Assembly (NCBI GenBank): GCA_031296115.1
Contig: JARLGI010000034.1
Span: 1 to 36,725, forward strand
Source: Acidobacteriota bacterium
GTDB lineage: Bacteria; Acidobacteriota; Terriglobia; Terriglobales; Acidobacteriaceae
DNA: 36,725 nucleotides
Reading direction: 5' to 3'
In this document: positions 8,685 through 15,759 of the stretch, one piece after another
How positions within the stretch are numbered: the first letter of the stretch is position 1
Layout: each line of letters starts with the position of its first letter
The notes under the pieces: generated by a model
What the model saw: the letters and a program-made list of their open reading frames with translations, nothing else
Databases searched by the model: none
Told to the model about the DNA's origin: nothing
Program-made: the position numbers and the translations under genes

Positions 8685-9473
8685 ATGAATTCCGACCTCC
8701 AGAAGCTCATCGACCTCCAGCAGGTTGACTCGCGGATTGCCGTGGTCAAGGCTGAAGTCGCCGCCCTGCCCAAACAGGTCCAACTGATCGAGGCCAAACT
8801 GGCCGGATCCAAAGCACAGGTCGAGACTGCGCAGGCCGCTATCAAGGCCGACGACAGCTCGCGCCGCAAGTACGAGTCCGAGATTCAAGACCAGCAACAG
8901 CGCATCAGCAAGTATCGTGACCAGTCGCTCGGGGTCAAGACCAATCCCGAATACAAGGCGCTGCTGCATGAGATCGAGTTTGCCGAAGCCGCCATCCGCA
9001 AGCTGGAAGACAAGATCCTGGAGATCATGGTCGCTGCCGACACGCGCAAAGACGCGCTTAAACACGCTGAGGCTGCGCTGAAGGCCGACACCGCCGCCAA
9101 CGAGAAGGAAAAGGAGCACGCCCGCCAGCAAACCGCGGAAGATGAACAGCTGCTCGCTGAATTGACCGCGCAACGCAAAGACCTGCGCGCGGGGATTGCC
9201 GAAGACACGCTCCAGCACTACGACCGCCTGCTGAAGCACCGCGGCTCGGCGCTGGCCGCCGTCCAGGAAAACCAGATGTGCGGGGGATGCAGCGTGATGT
9301 TGCGGCCGCAGCCCTTCCAGGTCCTGATTAACGGCGAAGAACTCGTCACCTGTGATTCCTGCCAGCGCATCTTGTACTACATCGCACCGCCACCCAAGCT
9401 GGAAGACGAAGCCGGGAAGAAGGCTACTGCTGTTCCCGAGGCACCCCCGCAGCAAGAAGCCGTAGAGTCTTGA
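8685..9473 (+). CDS. Coiled-coil protein with C4-type zinc ribbon
   Basis: A 262-residue cytoplasmic protein. Residues 1-190 form a long, charged coiled coil (heptad-rich, Ala/Glu/Lys). A C4 zinc ribbon follows, with cysteines at 199, 202, 223 and 226 (MCGGC and VTCDSC), and then a Pro/Glu-rich tail. This is the architecture of the bacterial zf-RING_7/'C4-type zinc ribbon' family (CdsZ-like), found in many phyla. Its role is poorly defined; nucleic-acid or RNase-related functions have been suggested from context. The start is ATG 8685; the ribosome site is weak. maf lies downstream on the same strand, 171 bases away, so co-transcription is possible. Confidence 0.85.
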   Translation: MNSDLQKLIDLQQVDSRIAVVKAEVAALPKQVQLIEAKLAGSKAQVETAQAAIKADDSSRRKYESEIQDQQQRISKYRDQSLGVKTNPEYKALLHEIEFAEAAIRKLEDKILEIMVAADTRKDALKHAEAALKADTAANEKEKEHARQQTAEDEQLLAELTAQRKDLRAGIAEDTLQHYDRLLKHRGSALAAVQENQMCGGCSVMLRPQPFQVLINGEELVTCDSCQRILYYIAPPPKLEDEAGKKATAVPEAPPQQEAVES

Positions 9474-9644
9474 TCAAATTAGACTTAAGTACTAACTTCT
9501 GAATTCTAGGTGGTTATAGTCGCGAAATTCCCCCGCAACTCATTGAAAATCTCACGATATTCGCGCTTTGGAAGACTTCACGGGAAGCGGTGCATGGCTC
9601 ATGGTAGGTGCAAAAGTCTTCTCGCTTCCGATACTCTCGCAAGC

Positions 9645-10244
9645 ATGACGCTGATTCTTGCCTCTGCCTCGCCTCGCCGCTCGGAACTGCTGCGCAACGC
9701 CGGCATCGCCTTTACGGTTGATCCCGCTCACGCCCCGGAAGCGCCGAAGCCGGACGAAAAACCGTTGGAATACGCGCAACGCCTGGCCCGCGAAAAAGCG
9801 AGAGCGGTCGCCGCGCGCCACCCCGAGAGCGCAGTTCTGGGCGCGGACACCGTGGTGGTTATCGACGAGCATCTGCTGGAAAAGCCTGCCGACGATGCAG
9901 ACGCCGTCCGCATGCTGCGGCTGCTTTCGGGCCGGACGCATCAGGTCATTACAGGAGTCTGCCTCGTCGCGCCGGGTTTTGAGCGAACGGAAGCCGAGAT
10001 TACACAGGTAAAATTCGCCAATCTTTCCGACGAAGAAATTGCGGACTACATCCGGACAAGCGAGCCGATGGACAAAGCCGGAGCCTACGCGATCCAGGGC
10101 GTCGCGTCGCGCTGGGTCGAGCGCATCGAGGGCTGCTATTTCAACGTGGTGGGACTGCCGGTGCCCCGCGTCTACCGGATGTGGGTGCACTGCGGGCGCA
10201 ATCGGGGATGGCGCTGGGGTAAAAGGCTCCCACAGCAGGATTAG
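9645..10244 (+). CDS. maf: Maf-family nucleotide pyrophosphatase
   Basis: A 199-residue house-cleaning enzyme that hydrolyses non-canonical or excess nucleoside triphosphates to monophosphates. The N-terminal loop SASPRRSELL (about 7-16), the GADTVV motif (about 66-71) and KAGAYAIQG (about 145-153) are characteristic; the KAGAYAIQG type fits the dTTP/UTP pyrophosphatase (YhdE) subgroup. I chose ATG 9645 because the conserved MTLILASASPRR starts there; the open frame extends upstream to 9510 without family similarity. The last ~20 residues (CGRNRGWRWGKR) are unusually basic. It is convergent with tatA, 25 bases away. Confidence 0.93.
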   Translation: MTLILASASPRRSELLRNAGIAFTVDPAHAPEAPKPDEKPLEYAQRLAREKARAVAARHPESAVLGADTVVVIDEHLLEKPADDADAVRMLRLLSGRTHQVITGVCLVAPGFERTEAEITQVKFANLSDEEIADYIRTSEPMDKAGAYAIQGVASRWVERIEGCYFNVVGLPVPRVYRMWVHCGRNRGWRWGKRLPQQD

Positions 10245-10269
10245 GGTTGGTTGCGCAATCTTAGGAACT

Positions 10270-10458
10270 TTACTTCTTCTCTTCGGGTGGGGTATTCGGG
10301 TTATTGGCGGAACCCTCCCCACTCATTGACGACTTGAAGTTGCGAATGCCTTCGCCCAGTCCTTTGCCCAGCTCGCCCAGCTTTTTGGGGCCAAAGATGA
10401 GCAGCGCGATGACCAGGATAACTGCCAGCTCCGGCAAACCAAGTTTTCCACCAAACAT
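10270..10458 (-). CDS. tatA: Sec-independent translocase protein TatA/TatE
   Basis: A 62-residue pore-forming component of the twin-arginine system, which exports folded proteins across the inner membrane. It has a short periplasmic N-terminus with a hydrophobic helix (about residues 5-22, [15 protein letters not shown]). The hinge [17 protein letters not shown] leads into an amphipathic helix, then a polar Glu/Pro/Lys tail. The FGP hinge and length are typical of TatA. No tatB or tatC is adjacent. Upstream lies a 120-base spacer before the M20 peptidase gene, which is read in the same direction. Confidence 0.95.
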   Translation of the reverse strand: MFGGKLGLPELAVILVIALLIFGPKKLGELGKGLGEGIRNFKSSMSGEGSANNPNTPPEEKK

Positions 10459-10579
10459 AAAGTCCTCCCGTCGGACAGCCCGGGTTCTTCCGCACTTCGC
10501 AAAGTGGACAGCGGGCTTCTGGCCAGATTCTAGGCTTTCGCAAGAAGCGAGTCAAAGAAAGCGCTGCCGGATGCAATGT

Positions 10580-11734
10580 TCACTCGATGGCTTGAATCAG
10601 CCCGGCCAGCAGCGCGGCGCGGCGTGGCAACTCGGCGGCAACCACCGATTCATGCGGAGCATGCGCTCCGTCGCCAACTGCACCCACACCATCGAGCGTC
10701 GGAATCCCCATTCCAGCGGTGAAGTTGCCGTCCGACCCACCGCCAACAGCAATTTCTTCCAGCTCAAATCCCAGTTTTTGGCCGATGCTCTCCGCCAGCT
10801 CGAACAGTGCGACAACAGGCTTGGCGCGTTCCAGCGGTGACCGGTTGATGCCGCCTTCGATCTCCAGCGTGCACTTCTTATTCACGGGACGCAGACGCCG
10901 GATTTTGCGTTCCATCGCCGGGCCATCGGTTTTATGGGCGATTCGTAAATCAATGTCTGCCACCGCCTCCGCCGCTACCACGTTGCTGCGCGTCCCGCCC
11001 TGGATGACGCCGACGTTCACCGTGACACCACGCGCAAGATCAGTGAGTGCGGACAGCGCCAAAACCTGGTGCGCCAGCTCCAGGATGGCGCTCTGCCCTT
11101 TTTCGAAGTCCAAGCCTGCGTGCGACGCCTTTCCTCTCACAGTCATGGTAAACGCGCCCACGCCTTTGCGCGCAGTCTTTAGCGCGCCGCCGGGTCCCGA
11201 CGGCTCGCAAACCAGCACTGCGGCACACTCGCTGGCAAGTTTCTCCGTTATGGCGCGCGAAGTCGCACTGCCCTCCTCTTCGTCGGAGACCAGCAAAACC
11301 TTGACTGGCCGCGACAGGCCGCCTTGCAACATTGCCAGCGCGGAGAGCGCAAAGATCATCTGCACAATGCCGCTCTTCATGTCGAAGACGCCCGGCCCGT
11401 AGAGCCGTCCCCCCTCTTGGCGCCACGGCATGGTTTTGAGTGTGCCCAAGTCGTACACGGTGTCGAGATGGCCGAGCAGAAGGATCGGCCTCTTGCCGCT
11501 CGCGCCGGTAAAATCCACCTGAAGGTGATCGCCGGCCTGAGGCTGGCGATGGATCTTTACATGCCCGCCGATGCGCTCGAACTCGATGACCAAGTAGGAG
11601 CTGAGCTCGTCACAAGCCTTCTTGATTTGCGTCGGGGACTCGCGCACTACCAGCTGGCGCACAGACTCTACCATCTCGCGCTCGCGATGGGTGAGCCAAC
11701 GCAGGATCCCGCCTAGTTGTTCAGCCTTTGCCAC
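10580..11734 (-). CDS. M20-family metallopeptidase (carboxypeptidase G2/glutamate carboxypeptidase-like)
   Basis: A zinc-dependent exopeptidase of about 384 residues. The metal ligands appear in order: GHLDTV (His, Asp), DMKSG (bridging Asp), DEEEGS (catalytic and ligand Glu), a CEPSG motif (ligand Asp/Glu position) and GDGAHAPHE (final His). A dimerisation domain starts at KGVGAFTMTVRGKASHAG. No signal peptide is evident, so it is probably cytoplasmic. Two starts are possible: GTG 11734, preceded by GAGGGA at good spacing, and ATG 11782, which adds 16 residues without family character; I prefer the GTG. The substrate (folate-like, aminoacyl or peptide) cannot be set from sequence. It is divergent from fabZ. 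Confidence 0.88.
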   Translation of the reverse strand: MAKAEQLGGILRWLTHREREMVESVRQLVVRESPTQIKKACDELSSYLVIEFERIGGHVKIHRQPQAGDHLQVDFTGASGKRPILLLGHLDTVYDLGTLKTMPWRQEGGRLYGPGVFDMKSGIVQMIFALSALAMLQGGLSRPVKVLLVSDEEEGSATSRAITEKLASECAAVLVCEPSGPGGALKTARKGVGAFTMTVRGKASHAGLDFEKGQSAILELAHQVLALSALTDLARGVTVNVGVIQGGTRSNVVAAEAVADIDLRIAHKTDGPAMERKIRRLRPVNKKCTLEIEGGINRSPLERAKPVVALFELAESIGQKLGFELEEIAVGGGSDGNFTAGMGIPTLDGVGAVGDGAHAPHESVVAAELPRRAALLAGLIQAIE

Positions 11735-11866
11735 CTTGTTCCCTCGGTCCTTCCTCTCACCCCACCACGGAATACAGAGCACTGGGTATGGTTTCCTGCC
11801 CTAGTTCATCAGTTGTTCTCCAAGTTGAAAACTATTTCGTTACACAGCCACATGCGCGGCGAAATG

Positions 11867-11872
11867 TATAAT
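11867..11872 (+). promoter_or_regulatory. -10 element of the fabZ-lpxA-lpxI promoter
   Basis: A perfect TATAAT lies 24 bases before the fabZ ATG, preceded by TG. The -35 region is poor. It is the likely promoter of the lipid A cluster and gives a leader of about 17 bases. Confidence 0.5.
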
Positions 11873-11895
11873 CGGGGCTTTCACGAGAAACCATC

Positions 11896-12417
11896 ATGAC
11901 GGACATGGAAAATCCCGCGCCTGGGAGCAGCGATAATTCTACGCTCGACATAGACGCTATCCTTAAGGTCCTGCCGCATCGTTTCCCCATGCTGCTGGTG
12001 GATCGCGTCACCGAGCTTATCCGGACGAAACGCATTGTCGCCCTTAAGAATGTGACCGTCAATGAGCCGTTTTTTGTTGGCCATTTCCCCGATCATCCCA
12101 TCATGCCCGGCGTTTTGGTGGTGGAAGCCATGGCACAAGCTGGCGGTGTGCTGTTGCTGACCGAGTTCCCCGATCGCGCGGACAAGCTGCTGCTGTTCAC
12201 CGGCATCGAGCGCGCCCGCTTTCGCCGTCCGGTGCGGCCGGGTGATCAACTCCGTATCGAGGTCGACGTGCTGGCCTGGCGCGGGACTGCGGGCCGCATG
12301 CAGGGCAAAGCTTTTGTCGGTGAAAAGCTCGCCTGCGAGGCCATCGTTACCTGCCGCTTGCTCGACAGCAGGGCGAAAGCTCCAGCCGGCAATGATTCCT
12401 CAGCCGGGTCTTCCTAG
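11896..12417 (+). CDS. fabZ: 3-hydroxyacyl-[acyl-carrier-protein] dehydratase FabZ
   Basis: A 173-residue hot-dog-fold enzyme that dehydrates beta-hydroxyacyl-ACP in fatty acid elongation and so competes with LpxA for the same hydroxyacyl-ACP pool. The signature LPHRFPMLLVDRV is at 26-38. The catalytic His63 and Glu77 lie in GHFPDHPIMPG and VVEAMAQ. The C-terminal 20 residues are Ala/Ser-rich and dispensable in appearance. The start is ATG 11896; an in-frame ATG at 11905 is an alternative. Only four bases separate it from lpxA, and the fabZ-lpxA-lpxI order is a classical lipid A cluster. Confidence 0.96.
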   Translation: MTDMENPAPGSSDNSTLDIDAILKVLPHRFPMLLVDRVTELIRTKRIVALKNVTVNEPFFVGHFPDHPIMPGVLVVEAMAQAGGVLLLTEFPDRADKLLLFTGIERARFRRPVRPGDQLRIEVDVLAWRGTAGRMQGKAFVGEKLACEAIVTCRLLDSRAKAPAGNDSSAGSS

Positions 12418-12421
12418 TCCC

Positions 12422-13198
12422 ATGAACATTCACCCTACGGCGATCGTCGATGCAACCACGCGGATCCCCCCGTCTTGCAAAATCGGACCCTATTGCGTTG
12501 TCGGCGCCGATGTCGAGATGGGTGAGAATTGCGAACTGGTCTCCCACGTCGTGCTCGACGGCCCCACGAGGCTGGGTGGCAACAACAAAATCTACCCCTT
12601 CGCGGTTGTTGGCATGGATCCGCAGGACGTCACCTACGCCGGTGAGTGCACGCGACTGGAGGTCGGCGACAATAACCTTATCCGCGAGTCGGTCACTATC
12701 ACTCGCGGCACCGTCAAAGGTGGCGGAGTGACGCGCATCGGCAGCCACGTGCTCATCATGGCGTACACCCATATCGGGCACGATTGCTTGATCTGTGACC
12801 ACGTTATGCTGGTGAATGCAGCCACGCTTGCGGGCCACGTCACGGTTGAGGAATGGGCGGTCGTGGGCGCGTTGTGCCCGGTGCACCAGTTCGTGCGAAT
12901 TGGAGCGCATTCGTACATCGGCGGCGGAACGACCATCACGCAGGATGTTCTGCCTTATTCCATGACCAGTGCCGAGCGGGACACGCACGCCTACATGCTG
13001 AACAAAGTCGGGCTGCAACGCCGCGGGTTCTCCCCGGAGCGGATCGCGAAGCTGCATCATGCATATAAGATTCTGCTAGCCTCCAAGTTGAACACCTCGC
13101 AGGCACTGGAAAAGCTGCGCGCCGAGGGCAATTTAGGTGACGATGTGGAGATGTTGGTGCGATTCATTGAGTCTTCGCAACGCGGAGTCATCAAGTAA
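12422..13198 (+). CDS. lpxA: UDP-N-acetylglucosamine O-acyltransferase LpxA
   Basis: This cytoplasmic enzyme transfers a hydroxyacyl chain from ACP to the 3-position of UDP-GlcNAc, the first step of lipid A synthesis. It is 258 residues, standard length. A left-handed beta-helix of hexapeptide repeats (IHPTAIVD, CKIGPYCVVG, and so on) fills the first ~190 residues. The catalytic His is His120 in THIGHDC, aligning with His125 of E. coli. NNLIRESVTITRGT matches the substrate-binding stretch. ATG 12422 gives the family-typical MNIHPTAIV; the upstream open frame overlaps fabZ and is rejected. A neighbouring Gfo/Idh/MocA enzyme raises the possibility of an amino-sugar substrate (see findings). Confidence 0.96.
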   Translation: MNIHPTAIVDATTRIPPSCKIGPYCVVGADVEMGENCELVSHVVLDGPTRLGGNNKIYPFAVVGMDPQDVTYAGECTRLEVGDNNLIRESVTITRGTVKGGGVTRIGSHVLIMAYTHIGHDCLICDHVMLVNAATLAGHVTVEEWAVVGALCPVHQFVRIGAHSYIGGGTTITQDVLPYSMTSAERDTHAYMLNKVGLQRRGFSPERIAKLHHAYKILLASKLNTSQALEKLRAEGNLGDDVEMLVRFIESSQRGVIK

Positions 13199-13239
13199 TT
13201 CAGTTGCCACTGGCTGGTTGTCAGTCGAGAGGTCGTCAC

Positions 13240-14130
13240 ATGCCGGAACCAACTCAGGAGCGCATCGGTCTCATCGCAGGCAACGGCAAGTTCCCCTTGC
13301 TCGTGCTTGATGCGGCGCGCTCGCGCGGGATGCAAGTTGTGGTGGCTGCCATCAAGGAAGAGACGTTCCCGGAGATCGAGCTGCACGGCGCCTTTGAGGT
13401 GCACTGGCTGTCACTCGGCGAGTTGTCGCGGCTGATTGGGACGTTCAAGAGCGCAGGCGTAACCCGCGCCATCATGGCCGGCCAGGTCAAGCATAAGCAG
13501 ATATTCAGCAGCATCAAGCCGGACTGGCGCCTGGCCAAGCTCCTTCTCGCATTGACGACGCGCAACACGGACTCGCTCATCGGCGCTGTGAGCAACGTGC
13601 TCGCCGATGAAGGCATCACGCTGATGAACTCAACTGAATTACTAGAGCCGATGCTGGCCGGCGAAGGCGTGCTGACCTGTCGCGGACCGAGCGACTCGGA
13701 GCAAACGAACATCACGTATGGCCGCGCCGTGGCGCACCACCTCTCGCGCTTCGACATCGGGCAAACGGTCGTGATAGCGGAAGCCGCCTGCGTGGCCGTC
13801 GAGGCCATGGAAGGCACCGACGCGACCATCCTGCGTGCCGGCCAGATCATGAAGGCGCCCGCAATGGGGCATGAGCCATCTACTCTGAGCCGCGCCCTGA
13901 CTGTAGTCAAGGTGGCAAAACCGAACCAGGACATGCGCTTTGACGTGCCGGTCGTCGGCCTGAAAACCATTGACACGATGAAGCAGGCAGGCGCAGCTTG
14001 CTTGGCGCTCGACGCCCGACGCTGCCTCATGCTGGACAAAGACGCGGTGCTGCGCGCCGCCGATGAAGCGGGTATCTGCATCGTCGCCGAGACGCCGGTG
14101 AGGCACATTCCACATCACAACCCGGCGTAG
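13240..14130 (+). CDS. lpxI: UDP-2,3-diacylglucosamine pyrophosphatase LpxI
   Basis: A 296-residue enzyme of the former DUF1009 family that hydrolyses UDP-2,3-diacylglucosamine to lipid X, replacing LpxH in many non-gamma-proteobacterial Gram-negatives. The N-terminal IGLIAGNGKFPLLV and the middle segments (ACVAVEAMEGTDATILRAG, then FDVPVVGLKTIDTM) are characteristic. I chose ATG 13240, preceded by GAGAGG at about seven bases; a TTG at 13204 in the same frame adds only an unlikely Cys/Arg stretch. It follows lpxA directly in the cluster, which supports the lipid A role. Confidence 0.94.
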   Translation: MPEPTQERIGLIAGNGKFPLLVLDAARSRGMQVVVAAIKEETFPEIELHGAFEVHWLSLGELSRLIGTFKSAGVTRAIMAGQVKHKQIFSSIKPDWRLAKLLLALTTRNTDSLIGAVSNVLADEGITLMNSTELLEPMLAGEGVLTCRGPSDSEQTNITYGRAVAHHLSRFDIGQTVVIAEAACVAVEAMEGTDATILRAGQIMKAPAMGHEPSTLSRALTVVKVAKPNQDMRFDVPVVGLKTIDTMKQAGAACLALDARRCLMLDKDAVLRAADEAGICIVAETPVRHIPHHNPA

Positions 14131-14162
14131 CTTTTGCCCGCCCAATGCGCGACAATTGACCC

Positions 14163-15212
14163 ATGCCCAGCGGCGACGCTTTGAGAGTAGGAGTGGTCGG
14201 AACCGGCGTCTTCGGCCGCAATCACGTGCGCATCTATCGCGATCTCCAATCGGACGGCGCGCAGCGTGTGCAATTGGTTGGTGTGGTCGACGCAGATTTT
14301 GCCCGCGCCCAGGCTGTCGCCGGCGAGTTCGGCACGCAGGCGTTTCGATCGGTAGACGAGTTGCTCGCTGCCGACGCACAGGCCGCTTCGGTGGCTGTCC
14401 CGACCCTTGCTCACCTCACTGTGGCCCGCCAACTGATGCAGAACGGGGTCGATGTCCTCATCGAAAAGCCGCTGGCGGCAACTGTTGCTGAGGCCGACGA
14501 GCTCATCTATCTAGCCGAGAAGCATGGCCGCATTGCTCAAACTGGGCATCTGGAGCGGTTCAACCCGGCAGTCCGCGCCACGCTTCCACTCTTGACTCAG
14601 CCCATGTTCTTCGAGGTGCACCGGCTCAGCGTCTTTTCGCAGCGCTCCCTTGATGTGGATGTGATCCTGGACTTGATGATCCACGACATTGACATCGTGC
14701 TGACCTTCGCGAAATCTGCGGTGAAGGAGGTGCGCGCCGTCGGCCTGCCCATCCTTTCGGCCAAGACCGACATCGCCAACGTGCGCATGGAATTTGAATC
14801 TGGAGCAGTCGCCAACTTCACCGCCAGCCGGGTCAGCACCGAGCGCGTCCGCAAGCTGCGCTTCTTTCAGCCACGGCAGTATGTCTCGCTCGATTACTCG
14901 CGGCAGGATGTGCTGGTGTTGACCGTAGATCCCCTCGCGCCAGATCAGGCGGACCTTGATCCATTTGATCCGGCGAGTGTAGCTGCCAGTGCACTTCCCG
15001 GCATCACGCCATTTAAGCCGGCGATCGAGCCACAAGAGCCCCTGCGGGCCGAATTGAGCAGCTTCTTGCAGGGCGTCCGTCAACGTTCAACGCCGGAAGT
15101 AACGCTGGAGGACGGCCGCCGCGCGCTCGCCGTGGCCACGCAGATCGTGGAGGCCATAGCCGAGCACAGCCACCGGGTGCGGTTGCCGGAATTGACTCGC
15201 GCCGAAAGCTAG
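14163..15212 (+). CDS. Gfo/Idh/MocA-family oxidoreductase in the lipid A cluster
   Basis: A 349-residue NAD(P)-dependent sugar dehydrogenase-like protein. The N-terminal Rossmann fold has VGVVGTGVFGRNH (about 9-21). The catalytic Lys is Lys102 in EKPLA. A GHLERFNPA segment and IHDIDIV supply the usual second-domain His/Asp residues. It starts 32 bases after lpxI and reads in the same direction, so it belongs to the lipid A operon. Related genes next to lpxA/lpxI/lpxB occur in several phyla. In Acidithiobacillus the family member GnnA oxidises the 3-OH of UDP-GlcNAc, with the aminotransferase GnnB, for 3-amino lipid A. No GnnB-type gene is present here, so that function is only a hypothesis. 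Confidence 0.85.
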   Translation: MPSGDALRVGVVGTGVFGRNHVRIYRDLQSDGAQRVQLVGVVDADFARAQAVAGEFGTQAFRSVDELLAADAQAASVAVPTLAHLTVARQLMQNGVDVLIEKPLAATVAEADELIYLAEKHGRIAQTGHLERFNPAVRATLPLLTQPMFFEVHRLSVFSQRSLDVDVILDLMIHDIDIVLTFAKSAVKEVRAVGLPILSAKTDIANVRMEFESGAVANFTASRVSTERVRKLRFFQPRQYVSLDYSRQDVLVLTVDPLAPDQADLDPFDPASVAASALPGITPFKPAIEPQEPLRAELSSFLQGVRQRSTPEVTLEDGRRALAVATQIVEAIAEHSHRVRLPELTRAES

Positions 15213-15231
15213 CCTAGGCTCTTCGAATCCA

Positions 15232-15678
15232 ATGTCGGATGAAATGGTCACCATCGCGAACTTCGTCACCTTGGGCGAAGCCAAGCTGGCGCAAGGCAAG
15301 CTGGCCTCGGAAGGCGTCTCCGCCTTCGTGTGCGACGAGCACATGCACGCCATCAACTGGCATATGGGCGGAGCTTTTGGCGGCATTCGCCTGCAAGTGC
15401 CGGACCGGCAGGTGGTGCGCGCGCTGGAAATCCTCGAGGGCTTTGATCCCGATGCCGCAGACGAAGGGCCTGCAGCTGAAGGCGAGGATGAGGAAATGGA
15501 GGCGGTTGCCTGCTGTCCCGAATGCGAATCGCTGGAAATTCGGGACGTAACGGCACCCAACCCCCGCCAGATTTCGCTGTGGTCGGCGGCCATCCCATTC
15601 CCCGAACCTCCGACCCAGACCTCGCATCGCTGGAAGTGTTTGGCCTGTGGCTACCAGTGGCAGGGAGAAGAGGAATAG
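15232..15678 (+). CDS. DUF2007-type protein with C-terminal zinc ribbon
   Basis: A 148-residue cytoplasmic protein. Residues 5-72 look like the DUF2007 'putative signal transducing' fold (VTIANFVTLGEAKLAQGKLA, then GGIRLQVPDRQVVRALEIL). An acidic linker (73-92) follows, then a split zinc-ribbon-like module with Cys95/Cys98 (CPEC) and Cys136/Cys139 (CLACGYQW). It starts 19 bases after the oxidoreductase gene and probably shares its transcript. A function is not known for this family; a metal-binding or regulatory role is a guess. The start is ATG 15232; the ribosome site is weak. Confidence 0.75.
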   Translation: MSDEMVTIANFVTLGEAKLAQGKLASEGVSAFVCDEHMHAINWHMGGAFGGIRLQVPDRQVVRALEILEGFDPDAADEGPAAEGEDEEMEAVACCPECESLEIRDVTAPNPRQISLWSAAIPFPEPPTQTSHRWKCLACGYQWQGEEE

Positions 15679-15759
15679 CTCCTATACCCAGGAGTTTAGC
15701 GGCTCAATTTTCCAGAGGGCTGTTAATCTTAGAAACCATTCCGTGTTGAGGAGAAGAAC

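Noticed and set aside
13254..14108. 284-codon minus-strand frame
   Set aside because: Antisense to lpxI; Ser/Ala/Arg-rich and without motifs.
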